DNA from: Niallia sp. NCCP-28
Lineage (GTDB): Bacteria > Bacillota > Bacilli > Bacillales > Cytobacillaceae
NCBI RefSeq assembly: GCF_023168165.1
Contig: NZ_BQYJ01000002.1
Coordinates: forward strand, 124,001-188,000
Reading direction: 5' to 3'
DNA length: 64,000 bases
Every line of letters starts with the position of its first letter. Within the stretch, counting starts at the first letter, position 1. The notes below the pieces were generated by a model. That model ran no database searches and had not been told where the DNA came from. It was given only the letters and a program-made list of their open reading frames with translations. Shown in pieces: positions 44,077 through 52,179 of this stretch. Both the position numbers and the translations under genes were made by a program.

Positions 44077-44222
44077 TTTATCACGCATTAACGGGCTGTT
44101 TATCCCACCTAAAGGATGATAAGAAGCTAGATGAGGGAAAACTAGCCAGTAAAAGCCTAATTGTTTAACTAACAATCAATGAGGATAAAGATAGCCTCCA
44201 CTGACTGTCAGTTTTACTTTAT
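44077..44222 (+). repeat. R1 interspersed repeat, clearest full copy
   Basis: Block order: TTTATCACGCATTAACGGGC, TCCCACCTAAAGGATGATAA, GAGGGAAAACTAGCCAGTAA, AAGCCTAATTGTTTAACTAA, then a hairpin AACAATCA...TGACTGTCAGTTTTACTTTAT. It fills most of the gap between yitK and yitL. Copies in both orientations occur elsewhere in the window. Confidence 0.75.
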
Positions 44223-44335
44223 AACAGACCTAGCCTTTTCTTTTATGTATGTATTATAGTAGAATATAGCAGTTGTAACAACTTTGGAGTTGAAAGTTGA
44301 AATTTGAATGGATTGGTATCTAAGGAGGACAATAA

Positions 44336-45211
44336 ATGTCTTTAAGAGATTATATGGGACAAGCAGTAGTAGCGACAGTTGTTAGAGAAGCAGCATTCGG
44401 TTATTTTCTGCAAGTCGAAGCAGACGAGGAAGATATTCTTCTTCATTTTAAGGAAACAGATCAAAAGTTTGAAATTGGCGATGATGTTCGCGTTTTTGTT
44501 TATACAGATTCACAAGGAAGAGTATGCTCTAGTACGTTTATTCCCAAAATTTCTGTTGGAACGTATGATTGGATGAAAGTAACAGATATTAAATCTGGAG
44601 TGGGCTGCTTTTTTGATATTGGACTAAAAAAGGATATGCTTCTTGGCGAGGACGATTTGCCAGTGCATGAAGAAATTTGGCCTGAAGTTGGCGATATGCT
44701 TTATATTACATTAAAAGTGAACCGCAATAATTTTTTATATGTGAAGGTGGCGACAGATCCAGTCATTGAAAGCATTTCTGTAAAAGCAACTAGAAAAGAC
44801 TACAATAAAAATATTCATGGATTTATTTATCGTACTGCAAAGGTGGGCAGCTGGATTTATACAGCTGAAGGATTTAAAGGATTTATTCATGAAACAGAAC
44901 GTGGCAAAGAACCAAGACTTGGCGAAAAAGTGGAGGGACGCATTATTGATGTCAAAGAAGATGGAACGATAAATGTTTCCCTGTTGCCAAGAAAGGAAGA
45001 AGCGATGGATAAGGATGCAGAAACGATTCTTGCTTATTTAAATGTGAGAAAAGGTGCTATGCCTTATGGCGATAAAAGCATGCCGGAAGATATCCAAGAG
45101 CGCTTTGGTTTAAGTAAAGGATCCTTCAAGCGTGCATTAGGAAAATTAATGAAAGAAAAGAAAGTGTATCAAGAGGAAGGCTGGACTTATTTGGCAAAGA
45201 ATGAAGAGTAA
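44336..45211 (+). CDS. yitL: S1-domain RNA-binding protein, CvfB/YitL
   Basis: This 291-residue RNA-binding protein of the CvfB family has three S1-like OB folds (about 1-62, 65-135, 145-215) and a C-terminal winged helix (about 220-290; DIQERFGLSKGSFKRALGKL). Recognisable parts are MSLRDYMGQAVVATVVREAA, LLHFKETDQKF, KVGSWIYTAEGFKGFIHETE and GRIIDVKEDGTINVSLLP. In Staphylococcus CvfB influences virulence-gene expression, probably through mRNA. AAGGAGG precedes ATG 44336. It is monocistronic. Confidence 0.93.
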   Translation: MSLRDYMGQAVVATVVREAAFGYFLQVEADEEDILLHFKETDQKFEIGDDVRVFVYTDSQGRVCSSTFIPKISVGTYDWMKVTDIKSGVGCFFDIGLKKDMLLGEDDLPVHEEIWPEVGDMLYITLKVNRNNFLYVKVATDPVIESISVKATRKDYNKNIHGFIYRTAKVGSWIYTAEGFKGFIHETERGKEPRLGEKVEGRIIDVKEDGTINVSLLPRKEEAMDKDAETILAYLNVRKGAMPYGDKSMPEDIQERFGLSKGSFKRALGKLMKEKKVYQEEGWTYLAKNEE

Positions 45212-45269
45212 AGTATAAATTTCTTCTAAAAAAACAATAAGCAGTCTGGTTACATCAATTAATAAGAAT

Positions 45270-45301
45270 AAGAGGAGCTTCCAAAAGGGAGCTCCTCTTA
45301 A
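45270..45301. terminator. Bidirectional terminator between yitL and the MarR gene
   Basis: AAGAGGAGCT and AGCTCCTCTT form a 10-bp stem between the convergent genes. Confidence 0.8.
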
Positions 45302-45314
45302 CGTTAATCAGCTT

Positions 45315-45740
45315 TTAAAAAATATATTTTTCAAGAAGGTCAATCGCTTCGCGGACTTTTTCTAGCTCGTGATCTGGCAAATCTTTTATCCGAGAATGGA
45401 AATTAGCCTCAATTCCAGCGAAAACAGTTTCTAATTTTTTTTGGCCTTCTATTGTAAAGGAAATGGATTGTTTTCTTCGGTCGTCTTTATTTTCCACTTT
45501 TTTTAGTAATCCTTTTTCCGTTAATTTTTTTATTTCTCTGCTAGTATTGGGCATAGAAATATAGAGGCAGTCGCTGATTTCGCTTAATGTTGCTGACTGG
45601 TTAACATAAATATGCTCCATTATGCTGTACTGTACTGATGTTATATCAGTAGGTCTGTTATTTTTTGTTAGTTGATGGGTAACTTCATGTACAGAAGCTG
45701 TGAATTTAACAAATTGTCGGAATAATAGACTGTTATCCAT
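45315..45740 (-). CDS. MarR-family transcriptional regulator
   Basis: This is a 141-residue dimeric repressor. The winged helix-turn-helix spans about 35-100 (TLSEISDCLYISMPNTSREI, LTEKGLLKKVENKDDRRKQS with the DxRRKxxSxT wing). Helices on both sides form the dimer interface. The start is ATG 45740, with AGGAGGTG 8 nt before it. It is divergent from a flavodoxin-fold enzyme across 121 bp that carry palindromic sites, so it very likely represses both genes and is released by a small electrophile or quinone-like compound. The ligand is inference. Confidence 0.9.
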   Translation of the reverse strand: MDNSLLFRQFVKFTASVHEVTHQLTKNNRPTDITSVQYSIMEHIYVNQSATLSEISDCLYISMPNTSREIKKLTEKGLLKKVENKDDRRKQSISFTIEGQKKLETVFAGIEANFHSRIKDLPDHELEKVREAIDLLEKYIF

Positions 45741-45767
45741 TCTTAGCACCTCCTATATAAAATAACA

Positions 45768-45846
45768 AATTAGTTATCAAAAAACAATTATCAATTGACA
45801 ACTAAAGGGCGGAGCTGTATATTTTAGTTATCAATTGATAACTAAA
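45768..45846. promoter_or_regulatory. MarR operator cluster in the divergent region
   Basis: A perfect 24-bp palindrome (45823-45846, half site TTTAGTTATCAA) lies before the oxidoreductase RBS. A near copy (ATTATCAATTGACAACT, 45787-45803) and a half site (TTAGTTATCAA, 45769-45779) lie closer to the marR start. The shared core is TTATCAATTGA. Confidence 0.75.
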
Positions 45847-45861
45847 GTGGAGGTGTTTTTT

Positions 45862-46473
45862 ATGAAAGCATTGGCTGTTTATTCCCATCCTAATCATAAT
45901 AGCTTAAACTTTGCGTTCTTACAGAAGGTTATAAAGGGAGCAGAAGAAAATGCCCATATTTCAGAATTGAAAGTATTAGATTTGTATAAAGAAAATTTTA
46001 ATCCAGCTTTAGTTTTTAATAAGGAAAAAAGACGGAGAGATATGCATAACGATCCAGATTTAGAATTATATCGAAAGCAGATTTTATGGGCAGATATATT
46101 GATATTTATTTATCCAATGTGGTGGGGAAGGCCTCCTGCGATGCTATTAGGATATATTGATCAAATGTTTTCTGCAAATTTTGCCTACAAAGATAAAAAG
46201 GGGCTTTTGCCAGAGGGATTATTAAAAGGGAAATCAGTTGTATGCATTACAACTATGAAAGGACCAACCAACTATCCTTTTTTATATTTGCGTAATGCTC
46301 ATAAAATTTTAATGAAACGAGCATTATTTCATTTTGTTGGCATCAAAAAAGTTAAATTTTTTGAGTTTGGCAATATGGAAAAAAAGAATGGAAAGCAAAA
46401 AGAAAAACTCCAAAAAATCTACCTGTATTTTAAGAAATATAAAGGGAATTTCTCATTTTATAAATTATTTTAG
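45862..46473 (+). CDS. Flavodoxin-fold NAD(P)H oxidoreductase (KefF/YwrO/MdaB-like)
   Basis: This 203-residue FMN-dependent quinone or nitro-compound reductase starts MKALAVYSHPNHNSLNFAF, the flavodoxin_2 nucleotide loop. WADILIFIYPMWWGRPPAML and IDQMFSANFAYKDKKGLLPE are typical of this family. GGAGGTG precedes ATG 45862, so the 10-codon longer frame is not used; it would start within the operator palindrome. It is controlled by the divergent MarR protein, which suggests a detoxification role against quinones or electrophiles. Confidence 0.88.
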   Translation: MKALAVYSHPNHNSLNFAFLQKVIKGAEENAHISELKVLDLYKENFNPALVFNKEKRRRDMHNDPDLELYRKQILWADILIFIYPMWWGRPPAMLLGYIDQMFSANFAYKDKKGLLPEGLLKGKSVVCITTMKGPTNYPFLYLRNAHKILMKRALFHFVGIKKVKFFEFGNMEKKNGKQKEKLQKIYLYFKKYKGNFSFYKLF

Positions 46474-46506
46474 TTTCATCTGAATGCACTATTGTTCATG
46501 TTTGCC

Positions 46507-46538
46507 AAAAGGGCTCGAAATAGTAGTATTCCGAGCCA
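46507..46538 (-). terminator. Terminator of the 43-aa gene
   Basis: GGCTCG-AAATA and TATTC-CGAGCC form a stem. On the minus strand it is followed by CTTTTTGG, 14 nt after the stop. Confidence 0.65.
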
Positions 46539-46551
46539 AAAAGTTGCTGTT

Positions 46552-46683
46552 TTATAAATGATCTGTTTTTTTGCTGTATTGATGTTTCCCATTTTTTCTG
46601 TTTTTTTCACGCATCATATTTTTTTCATGACGCAATGCATTATTGTCTTTTGCTTTTTTATCATTATCAGTTGTATGGCTCAT
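46552..46683 (-). CDS. Small basic protein, 43 aa (DUF3941-like)
   Basis: The protein is extremely polar: MSHTTDNDKKAKDNNALRHE, KNMMREKNRKNG, then KHQYSKKTDHL. GAAAGGAGATCAAT precedes the ATG and a terminator follows, so it is a real transcription unit. From memory it fits the short Bacillus family DUF3941, whose function is unknown. It resembles the small spore or stress peptides of Bacillaceae in composition, but nothing more can be said. Confidence 0.7.
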   Translation of the reverse strand: MSHTTDNDKKAKDNNALRHEKNMMREKNRKNGKHQYSKKTDHL

Positions 46684-46768
46684 ATTGATCTCCTTTCAAC
46701 ATGAAAAGTAAAGTTCCTTGTTAGAACCATCTTATTATTTGTTAAGAAAGGAGAGATTATGTAATAGC

Positions 46769-47626
46769 CTATTCTTTGTTGTTTAAGAAAAATAGGGCAA
46801 TCGTATTAGCTCCTGTATGGGAACCAATTGCAGCGCCAATCGCTGACATATAGACTTCTTTAGGATGAAACTGCTCGATGATCATATTTTTTAGTTCTTG
46901 GGCTGTTTGCTCATCATCTGCATGGCTGATGGCCACTGTTTGGCTTGATAAATCAGCTCCTCGCTCTTGCATCAGCTCTAACATGCGGCGCAGCAATTTC
47001 TTTTTTCCTCTCATTTTTTCCAACGGAACAAGTTTGCCATCTTCGACATGAAGCAGTGGCTTAATTTGCAATAATCCTCCAATAAAAGCAGATGCTTTGG
47101 AAACACGCCCTCCTTGTGCCAAATAATCCAGATCATCTACTGTAAATAAATGTTCCATATGATTTGCATAAGAATGCAGGGAAGCAAGTGTTTCTGCAAG
47201 GTTTTTTCCTGAATTTCTCATAGACACCGCTTTTTGCACAATTAATCCGCAGCCTAAGGAAGCACATTTTGTATCGAGAATTTTCATTTCAAACTCTGGG
47301 TATTCTTCTTTTACTTGTTCATAAATCATTACCGCTGTTTGAAAAGTCCCTGAAAGCTGGGAAGAAAAAGCGATATATACGCCCGTTTCTTTGTTTTCCG
47401 CCATTTTCGTAAAAGTATCTTTAAAAACGACTGGAGAAACTTGAGAAGTTTTTGGAACTTGTCCATTGCGGATTGCATCATATACGGATGATGGGGAAAT
47501 GGATTTTAGATCTTCAAATTCTTCACCATTCAAGTTCACTTTTAAGGGAAATAGTGCAACTTCATTTTCCTCATAAAAGTGTAGGGGTAAATCACAAGCA
47601 CTATCTGCCATAATTTTAAATGTCAT
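46769..47626 (-). CDS. yitS: DegV-family fatty-acid-binding protein, YitS
   Basis: This 285-residue DegV/FakB-type protein presents fatty acids to fatty-acid kinase for incorporation into phospholipid. Visible are MADSACDLPLHFYEENEVAL, KTSQVSPVVFKDTFTKMAEN, VYIAFSSQLSGTFQTAVMIY, DTKCASLGCGLIVQKA and DLDYLAQGGRVSKASAFIGG, the last two being ligand-pocket segments. The C-terminus HTGANTIALFFLN is standard. The position beside yitT supports YitS. Only a weak AAAGAAG precedes the start at 47626. Confidence 0.9.
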   Translation of the reverse strand: MTFKIMADSACDLPLHFYEENEVALFPLKVNLNGEEFEDLKSISPSSVYDAIRNGQVPKTSQVSPVVFKDTFTKMAENKETGVYIAFSSQLSGTFQTAVMIYEQVKEEYPEFEMKILDTKCASLGCGLIVQKAVSMRNSGKNLAETLASLHSYANHMEHLFTVDDLDYLAQGGRVSKASAFIGGLLQIKPLLHVEDGKLVPLEKMRGKKKLLRRMLELMQERGADLSSQTVAISHADDEQTAQELKNMIIEQFHPKEVYMSAIGAAIGSHTGANTIALFFLNNKE

Positions 47627-47831
47627 AATTGTTCAACTTCTTTCTGTATTTTATTAAAAAAATAATAGTATGGTTAAATTTATGGTATATTGAGTGCTGA
47701 TATGCTAGTTTTGCCATTATATTATTTAAATAAAGGGGTCATACATAATAAAAGTGTATATTTTTTTTTGTGAAAAAACAATGTATAGGTAATAGCAATA
47801 TAGTAAAAATTACTATAAATGGAGGAGACAA

Positions 47832-48656
47832 ATGTATTTACTGCAAGCAAAAAAATTAACGATTGTAATCATTGGAGCATTATTAAATGCAATAGGGATG
47901 AATTGCTTTTTAATACCAGCGAATGTGTATGCAAGTGGATTTGCAGGGGTAGCTCAGCTTATTGCCAACTGGACTCCGCTATCAACAGGAATTTTGCTGT
48001 TTTTATTAAATGTTCCTGTTGCAGTGCTAGGCTGGTTGAAAGTAGGAAAGTCATTTACTTTATACAGCTTTTTAAGTGTTGCATTTATGTCTTTATTTCT
48101 TGAGATTATACCTGTGAATGCTTATTCAAATGATATATTATTAAATGCTGTTTTTGGCGGCGTTATCTCTGCTGTTGGCGTTGGTTTTACGCTCAAATGG
48201 GGGGCTTCTACTGGAGGGATGGATATTGTTGCAATGATTCTTTCTCGTGTACAGGATAAGCCTGTAGGCACCTATTTTTTCACCTTAAACAGCATTATTA
48301 TTGTGACTGCTGGCTACCTTTATGGATGGGAAAAAGCTCTTTACACATTGGTAACGTTATATGCAGCAACAAGAGTGATTGACGCTATTCATACAAGGCA
48401 TCAGAAGCTTACTGTCATGATTGTCACAAAAAAATCAGACGAATTAAAATGCGCCATTCATGAAAAACTAGTCAGAGGAATTACGATGATTCCAGCTAGA
48501 GGAGCCTTTTCTAATGAGGAACGAGATATGATGATGATTGTTATCACTCGATATGAACTATTTGATTTAGAAAGAATCATTAAAGAAGTGGATCCAAATG
48601 CATTTACCAATATTGTACAAACAACAGCAATTTTTGGTTTCTTTAGAAAAGAGTAG
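47832..48656 (+). CDS. yitT: YitT-family membrane protein (DUF161-DUF2179)
   Basis: This 274-residue protein has five or six membrane helices over residues 10-180 (ALLNAIGMNCFLIPANVYAS, AQLIANWTPLSTGILLFLLN, GVGFTLKWGASTGGMDIVAM). A cytosolic DUF2179 domain follows (about 195-270; KLTVMIVTKKSDELKCAIHE, LVRGITMIPARGAFSNEERD). Transport function is suspected but unproven for the family. GGAGGAGA precedes ATG 47832. The protease-inhibitor-like gene follows 15 bp later, the same pair as yitT-ipi in B. subtilis. Confidence 0.92.
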   Translation: MYLLQAKKLTIVIIGALLNAIGMNCFLIPANVYASGFAGVAQLIANWTPLSTGILLFLLNVPVAVLGWLKVGKSFTLYSFLSVAFMSLFLEIIPVNAYSNDILLNAVFGGVISAVGVGFTLKWGASTGGMDIVAMILSRVQDKPVGTYFFTLNSIIIVTAGYLYGWEKALYTLVTLYAATRVIDAIHTRHQKLTVMIVTKKSDELKCAIHEKLVRGITMIPARGAFSNEERDMMMIVITRYELFDLERIIKEVDPNAFTNIVQTTAIFGFFRKE

Positions 48657-48671
48657 ATTGGAGGTAATCCA

Positions 48672-49406
48672 TTGCTGAAGAAAGCTTTTTTTATGTTAGT
48701 TGCCTATCTTTTAATTGCCTTCCCCTTTGCAAATGGTATAATTGCCAAGGCCAGCAGCTTGTCTTTAGAAATTAATGCATTGCCAAGAACAGATGACATG
48801 GAAATACAATTAAAATTGACAAATAATAGTGATCAACGTCAGGAGCTGCGGTTTTCCTCCTCGCAAAAATATGAAATCGTCATAAAGTCTCTAGCGGGTG
48901 AAGAAGTTTATCGATATTCTTTTAATAAAGTTTTTGCACAAGCAATACAAAGTTTGGCAATTAATCCAAAAGAATCCTTAGTCTGGAAAGAAAAATGGGA
49001 TTACAAAAATAATGGGCAAAGAGTGGAACCAGGGGATTATATGGTGGAAGTAGAATTGCTGCCCATGGCTTTAACTGGTCCTGCGGAACCAGTGATTGCT
49101 AAAACTTCTATAGCAGTTCCAGAAGAGAATAAAATATTTAAAGATATACAGGTCAAAGGAGAAAAGGGAAAATATACTATTAAAGGTATTGCTGATACAA
49201 AAAATAAGCTTTTGTATACAATAGAGGATGGTCATAATGAACTGATTTCTAAACAATGGGTAACGAAAAAAAAGAATGGCATATTTACAATCCATGTAGA
49301 TATTCCAGAGCAAGATCTGCCGAAGAATGGCACTCTTATTCTTTATTTAATTGAAGAAGCAGCTAATTATGATAAACCATATCCAATAGAATTGGAAAGT
49401 TTTTAG
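48672..49406 (+). CDS. Secreted BsuPI-domain protein (Ipi-like protease inhibitor), enlarged
   Basis: This 244-residue exported protein has a signal peptide (MLKKAFFMLVAYLLIAFPFA, cleavage near AKAS) and a BsuPI domain at about 30-150. The domain shows LKLTNNSDQRQELRFSSSQK, EEVYRYSFNKVFAQA and EPGDYMVEVELLPM. A further beta-rich domain follows (about 150-244; KYTIKGIADTKNKLLYTI). B. subtilis Ipi, found at the same place after yitT, is about 119 aa and intracellular. Here a signal peptide and an extra domain change the location, so it may inhibit extracellular proteases or have another role. TTG 48672 after GGAGGTAATCC is the start. Confidence 0.75.
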   Translation: MLKKAFFMLVAYLLIAFPFANGIIAKASSLSLEINALPRTDDMEIQLKLTNNSDQRQELRFSSSQKYEIVIKSLAGEEVYRYSFNKVFAQAIQSLAINPKESLVWKEKWDYKNNGQRVEPGDYMVEVELLPMALTGPAEPVIAKTSIAVPEENKIFKDIQVKGEKGKYTIKGIADTKNKLLYTIEDGHNELISKQWVTKKKNGIFTIHVDIPEQDLPKNGTLILYLIEEAANYDKPYPIELESF

Positions 49407-49469
49407 CCATCAATAAAAAATTTAGAAAAAGCACACTGCTGGATAATGATTGGGCGGCATAGATGATAT

Positions 49470-49521
49470 GAAAAAGGCCTCACTATTCAGCAAGCGGATT
49501 GCTGAAAATAGTGAAGCCTTT
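49470..49521. terminator. Long hairpin terminator after the Ipi-like gene and before DUF3813
   Basis: AAAAGGC..CACTATT and AATAGTG..GCCTTTT with inner CAGCAA/TTGCTG build one long stem that serves both convergent units. Confidence 0.8.
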
Positions 49522-49535
49522 TATGCTAAAGAAAT

Positions 49536-49727
49536 TTAATGGCTGCTAATGGCATCAATTTCTTTTTGCAGTTCTGCTAATTGGTGTTGTTCGGCGATAG
49601 TGGTATTAGCATATGCAGAGCTGATTGCATTTTTTGCTACTGCCAGCAAATGTTCTGCATCTGCGCCTTCCGCCACTTTTAATGCTTCTACTGCTTGTCT
49701 TGCTTCTTGAAATAGTCGATTTCCCAT
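49536..49727 (-). CDS. DUF3813 small protein (63 aa)
   Basis: This is a soluble, all-helical, 63-residue protein (MGNRLFQEARQAVEALKVAE, then HQLAELQKEIDAISSH). I recognise it as DUF3813 by length, the MGNRLFQEAR start and its place beside yitU (B. subtilis yizC region). Function unknown. Its start codon directly follows the stop of the 50-aa gene, and GGAGGA at the end of that gene is its RBS. The two are translationally coupled. Confidence 0.8.
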   Translation of the reverse strand: MGNRLFQEARQAVEALKVAEGADAEHLLAVAKNAISSAYANTTIAEQHQLAELQKEIDAISSH

Positions 49728-49880
49728 TTATATTCCTCCATGAGTAGATTCCTTCACATTGGACATTTTATAGCTTTCTGCTTCAGCATAGGTCATGTGA
49801 TAAGGGATACGTTCAGCATGCTTAGATACGGAGTCTACACCCTGTTGTACAAAGCGTTTTGATTTATTACGTTTTCCCAT
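49728..49880 (-). CDS. Small conserved-looking protein, 50 aa, unknown
   Basis: Reads MGKRNKSKRFVQQGVDSVSK, then HAERIPYHMTYAEAESYKMS and NVKESTHGGI. TTGGAGGGATTACCT gives a strong RBS. The basic N-terminus (GKRNKSKRF) recalls nucleic-acid-binding peptides. I do not recognise the family with confidence. The TAA stop abuts the ATG of the DUF3813 gene with no spacer. Confidence 0.75.
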   Translation of the reverse strand: MGKRNKSKRFVQQGVDSVSKHAERIPYHMTYAEAESYKMSNVKESTHGGI

Positions 49881-49994
49881 AGGTAATCCCTCCAAATATA
49901 AGTGGTGGAAGCAGTTCTAGAATCAATTGCTGCTTCTTTTATAGTATGGAACAAAACAGGGAGGCTTATAAACGGAAAAGTTAACCACTTTTTC

Positions 49995-50813
49995 TTAAAT
50001 TACTTTTAAATTAAGGGCCTCATTTAGATAATGAGCAATTCCATCTTCTTCATTACTTAATGTTGTTTCATTTGCAAGCGACTGCAATTCTTTAATTCCA
50101 TTTCCCATTGCAATGCCCTTTCCAGCATATTCAATCATTTCAAAATCATTATCTTCATCTCCAAAGGCAATAATATTCTCCTGTGGAATTTGATAGTACT
50201 CTGATACTCTTTTTAGACCAACTGCTTTATTTAATCCTGTTCTTACAATTTCGATAACATGAAAAGGATCTGCCCAGCGACGATGGTCAATCAAATCAGC
50301 ATGTACATCAGTCAGATGGCTGCGGATCGTTTTTCCTTGTTCTTCTTCTGTATGAATAAGCAGACAAGTGGGAGGCGCTTCTAAAAAAGTAAGAAGATTT
50401 CCAGTTGTTGTTTTCGGATTGCCTAATGAAAAAATATCAATCAATTTTTCATCATGATAATGAAAGTACACGTCATCCATTACCTCTGCAATGATATTGT
50501 GAAAGGAAAATTCATGGCACGCTTCAATAATATCTTTTGCTGTTTTGATATCCAATGGAGTATGGTGAAAACCCCATTGATAATCTTTGGGATGATGAAT
50601 AAATGCACCATTGAAGTTAACGATAGGAGTATCTAAATTTAATTCACGATAAATGGCTTCGCTTGCACGAAAAGGTCTCCCTGTAGCAATCATCACCATA
50701 TGGCCTGCTTCTCTTGCTTTTTGAATCACTTTTTTTGTTAAGGGAGAAATAGTTTTATCATTTTTTAATAATGTTCCATCAAGGTCAAGTGCTATTAGAT
50801 GTTTTTTTGTCAT
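49995..50813 (-). CDS. yitU: Cof-type HAD hydrolase, YitU-like
   Basis: This is a 272-residue sugar/nucleotide phosphatase of the HAD IIB class. Motif I is IALDLDGTLLKND (nucleophile Asp), motif II MIATGRPF, the motif III lysine lies in RTGLNKAVGL and motif IV reads IAFGDEDNDFEMIEYAG. The Cof cap domain lies between motifs II and III. The start is ATG 50813 with AAGGAGAAACT; the longer frame to 50915 lacks an RBS. B. subtilis YitU is reported as a phosphatase acting on an FMN/riboflavin-precursor type substrate; this is from memory. Divergent from yitV. Confidence 0.9.
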   Translation of the reverse strand: MTKKHLIALDLDGTLLKNDKTISPLTKKVIQKAREAGHMVMIATGRPFRASEAIYRELNLDTPIVNFNGAFIHHPKDYQWGFHHTPLDIKTAKDIIEACHEFSFHNIIAEVMDDVYFHYHDEKLIDIFSLGNPKTTTGNLLTFLEAPPTCLLIHTEEEQGKTIRSHLTDVHADLIDHRRWADPFHVIEIVRTGLNKAVGLKRVSEYYQIPQENIIAFGDEDNDFEMIEYAGKGIAMGNGIKELQSLANETTLSNEEDGIAHYLNEALNLKVI

Positions 50814-51141
50814 AGTTTCTCCTTCTATTATGTTTGATATGGTAAAAATAGCTAATCTTACATAACTGCTGCTGTTGTTTCCATAACTATTGTTTAGAAA
50901 AACTAAACACTTCATGCTAAACTTAATTTACTTTACTATTCATTATATACATATAAAATTTTATTATAATATATGCATTATTTCTACTATTTACTGTAAA
51001 GGTTTTATTTAGATTAGATGGATGGAAAGTAAACATAAGAAATTTTGAAAACTTCTGCATAACGACCAAAATAAGTAAAGCCATTATTAGTGAAAACTTT
51101 TTTATGATTTTTTCAGGAAATAGAATGGAAGGGGTTTTTGA
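50814..51141. other. yitU-yitV divergent intergenic region
   Basis: AT-rich, with no repeat copy, hairpin or ORF that I can support. Promoters for both genes must be here but are not distinctive. Confidence 0.5.
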
Positions 51142-51927
51142 ATGATTATCATTGAAAAATTATACGTAAATGAAATACCTACACTGCATATAGTAAAAAA
51201 AGAATACTATGATCAAACATTGCCATATATTCAATTTATTCATGGATTTACAAGCGCAAAGGAGCATAATCTTCATTTTGCCTATAATTTAGCGGAAAAG
51301 GGATTTAGAGTAGTATTGCCAGATTGTCTTTACCATGGGGAAAGGGATGAAGGCTACCGCAAGATGGAGCTGAATATAAGGTTTTGGGATATTGTAGTGA
51401 AAACCATTGATGAAATTAAAATAATTAAGGATTACTTTGAGAATAGACAAATGATTGATCCAGAAAAGATTGGGCTTGTCGGCACTAGCATGGGGGGAAT
51501 CACTACACTTGGAGCATTAAGAAAATATCCTTGGATCCATACAGCAGTAAGCCTTATGGGAATGCCTTATTATGAAAAATTTGCACAATATACAATTGAT
51601 GAAGTAAAAAGGAGCGGCTATAATTTGCCGCTGACAGAAGATGAAATAGCTAGTCTTCTTTATCAGTTGGAACAATTGGACTTAAGCAAAGAACCAGAAA
51701 AACTGAATAATAGACCTTTAATGTTTTGGCACAGTAAACAAGACAATGTAGTGCCATATGAATATTCTTATCGATTTTATGAAAAGATTAAAAAAATGTA
51801 TCAAAAGGATGCTGAAAAACTTGCTTATATTAGCGATGAAAAATCAGGACATAAAGTCAGCAGAGAGGCTATGCTGAAGACTGTTGACTGGTTTGAAAAA
51901 TACATGCTTCATAAACAGCGTGTCTAA
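51142..51927 (+). CDS. yitV: Alpha/beta hydrolase, YitV-like esterase
   Basis: This 261-residue cytosolic hydrolase has the nucleophile in VGTSMGGITTLGAL (Ser), the oxyanion segment IQFIHGFTSAKEH, Asp in HSKQDNVVPYEYS and His in KSGHKVSREAM. GFRVVLPDCLYHGERDEGY is the usual loop of this group. Substrate unknown. GGAAGGGG precedes ATG 51142. It follows yitU divergently and is followed by yitW, the same order as in B. subtilis. Confidence 0.88.
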   Translation: MIIIEKLYVNEIPTLHIVKKEYYDQTLPYIQFIHGFTSAKEHNLHFAYNLAEKGFRVVLPDCLYHGERDEGYRKMELNIRFWDIVVKTIDEIKIIKDYFENRQMIDPEKIGLVGTSMGGITTLGALRKYPWIHTAVSLMGMPYYEKFAQYTIDEVKRSGYNLPLTEDEIASLLYQLEQLDLSKEPEKLNNRPLMFWHSKQDNVVPYEYSYRFYEKIKKMYQKDAEKLAYISDEKSGHKVSREAMLKTVDWFEKYMLHKQRV

Positions 51928-51996
51928 TAATTGTTCTTAATTTTGTCCTTTTTCAAATAAGCTTTTTTTTGTTATGATAAAAGAAGGCAATAAAAT

Positions 51997-52099
51997 GAAA
52001 CTAACAATCAGGATTTTATGGGCAAGTTTCTATCCACCTGAATTTTTTGTTTTTTTATAATCTTTTAGGTGAGGGTAGCCCGTTAATGCGTGATAAATG
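51997..52099 (-). repeat. R1 interspersed repeat, inverted copy
   Basis: On the minus strand it reads TTTATCACGCATTAACGGGC, CTCACCTAAAAGATTATAAA, CAGGTGGATAGAAACTTGCC and CCTGATTGTTAGTTTC. This is the R1 family in opposite orientation, without the distal hairpin. Confidence 0.75.
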
Positions 52100-52179
52100 T
52101 TTTTTGCCGACAATGAAGTATACTAGGGAGAATATCTTATAAATAAATGATGTTATCAACAGCAAAGGAGTGTTTTACA

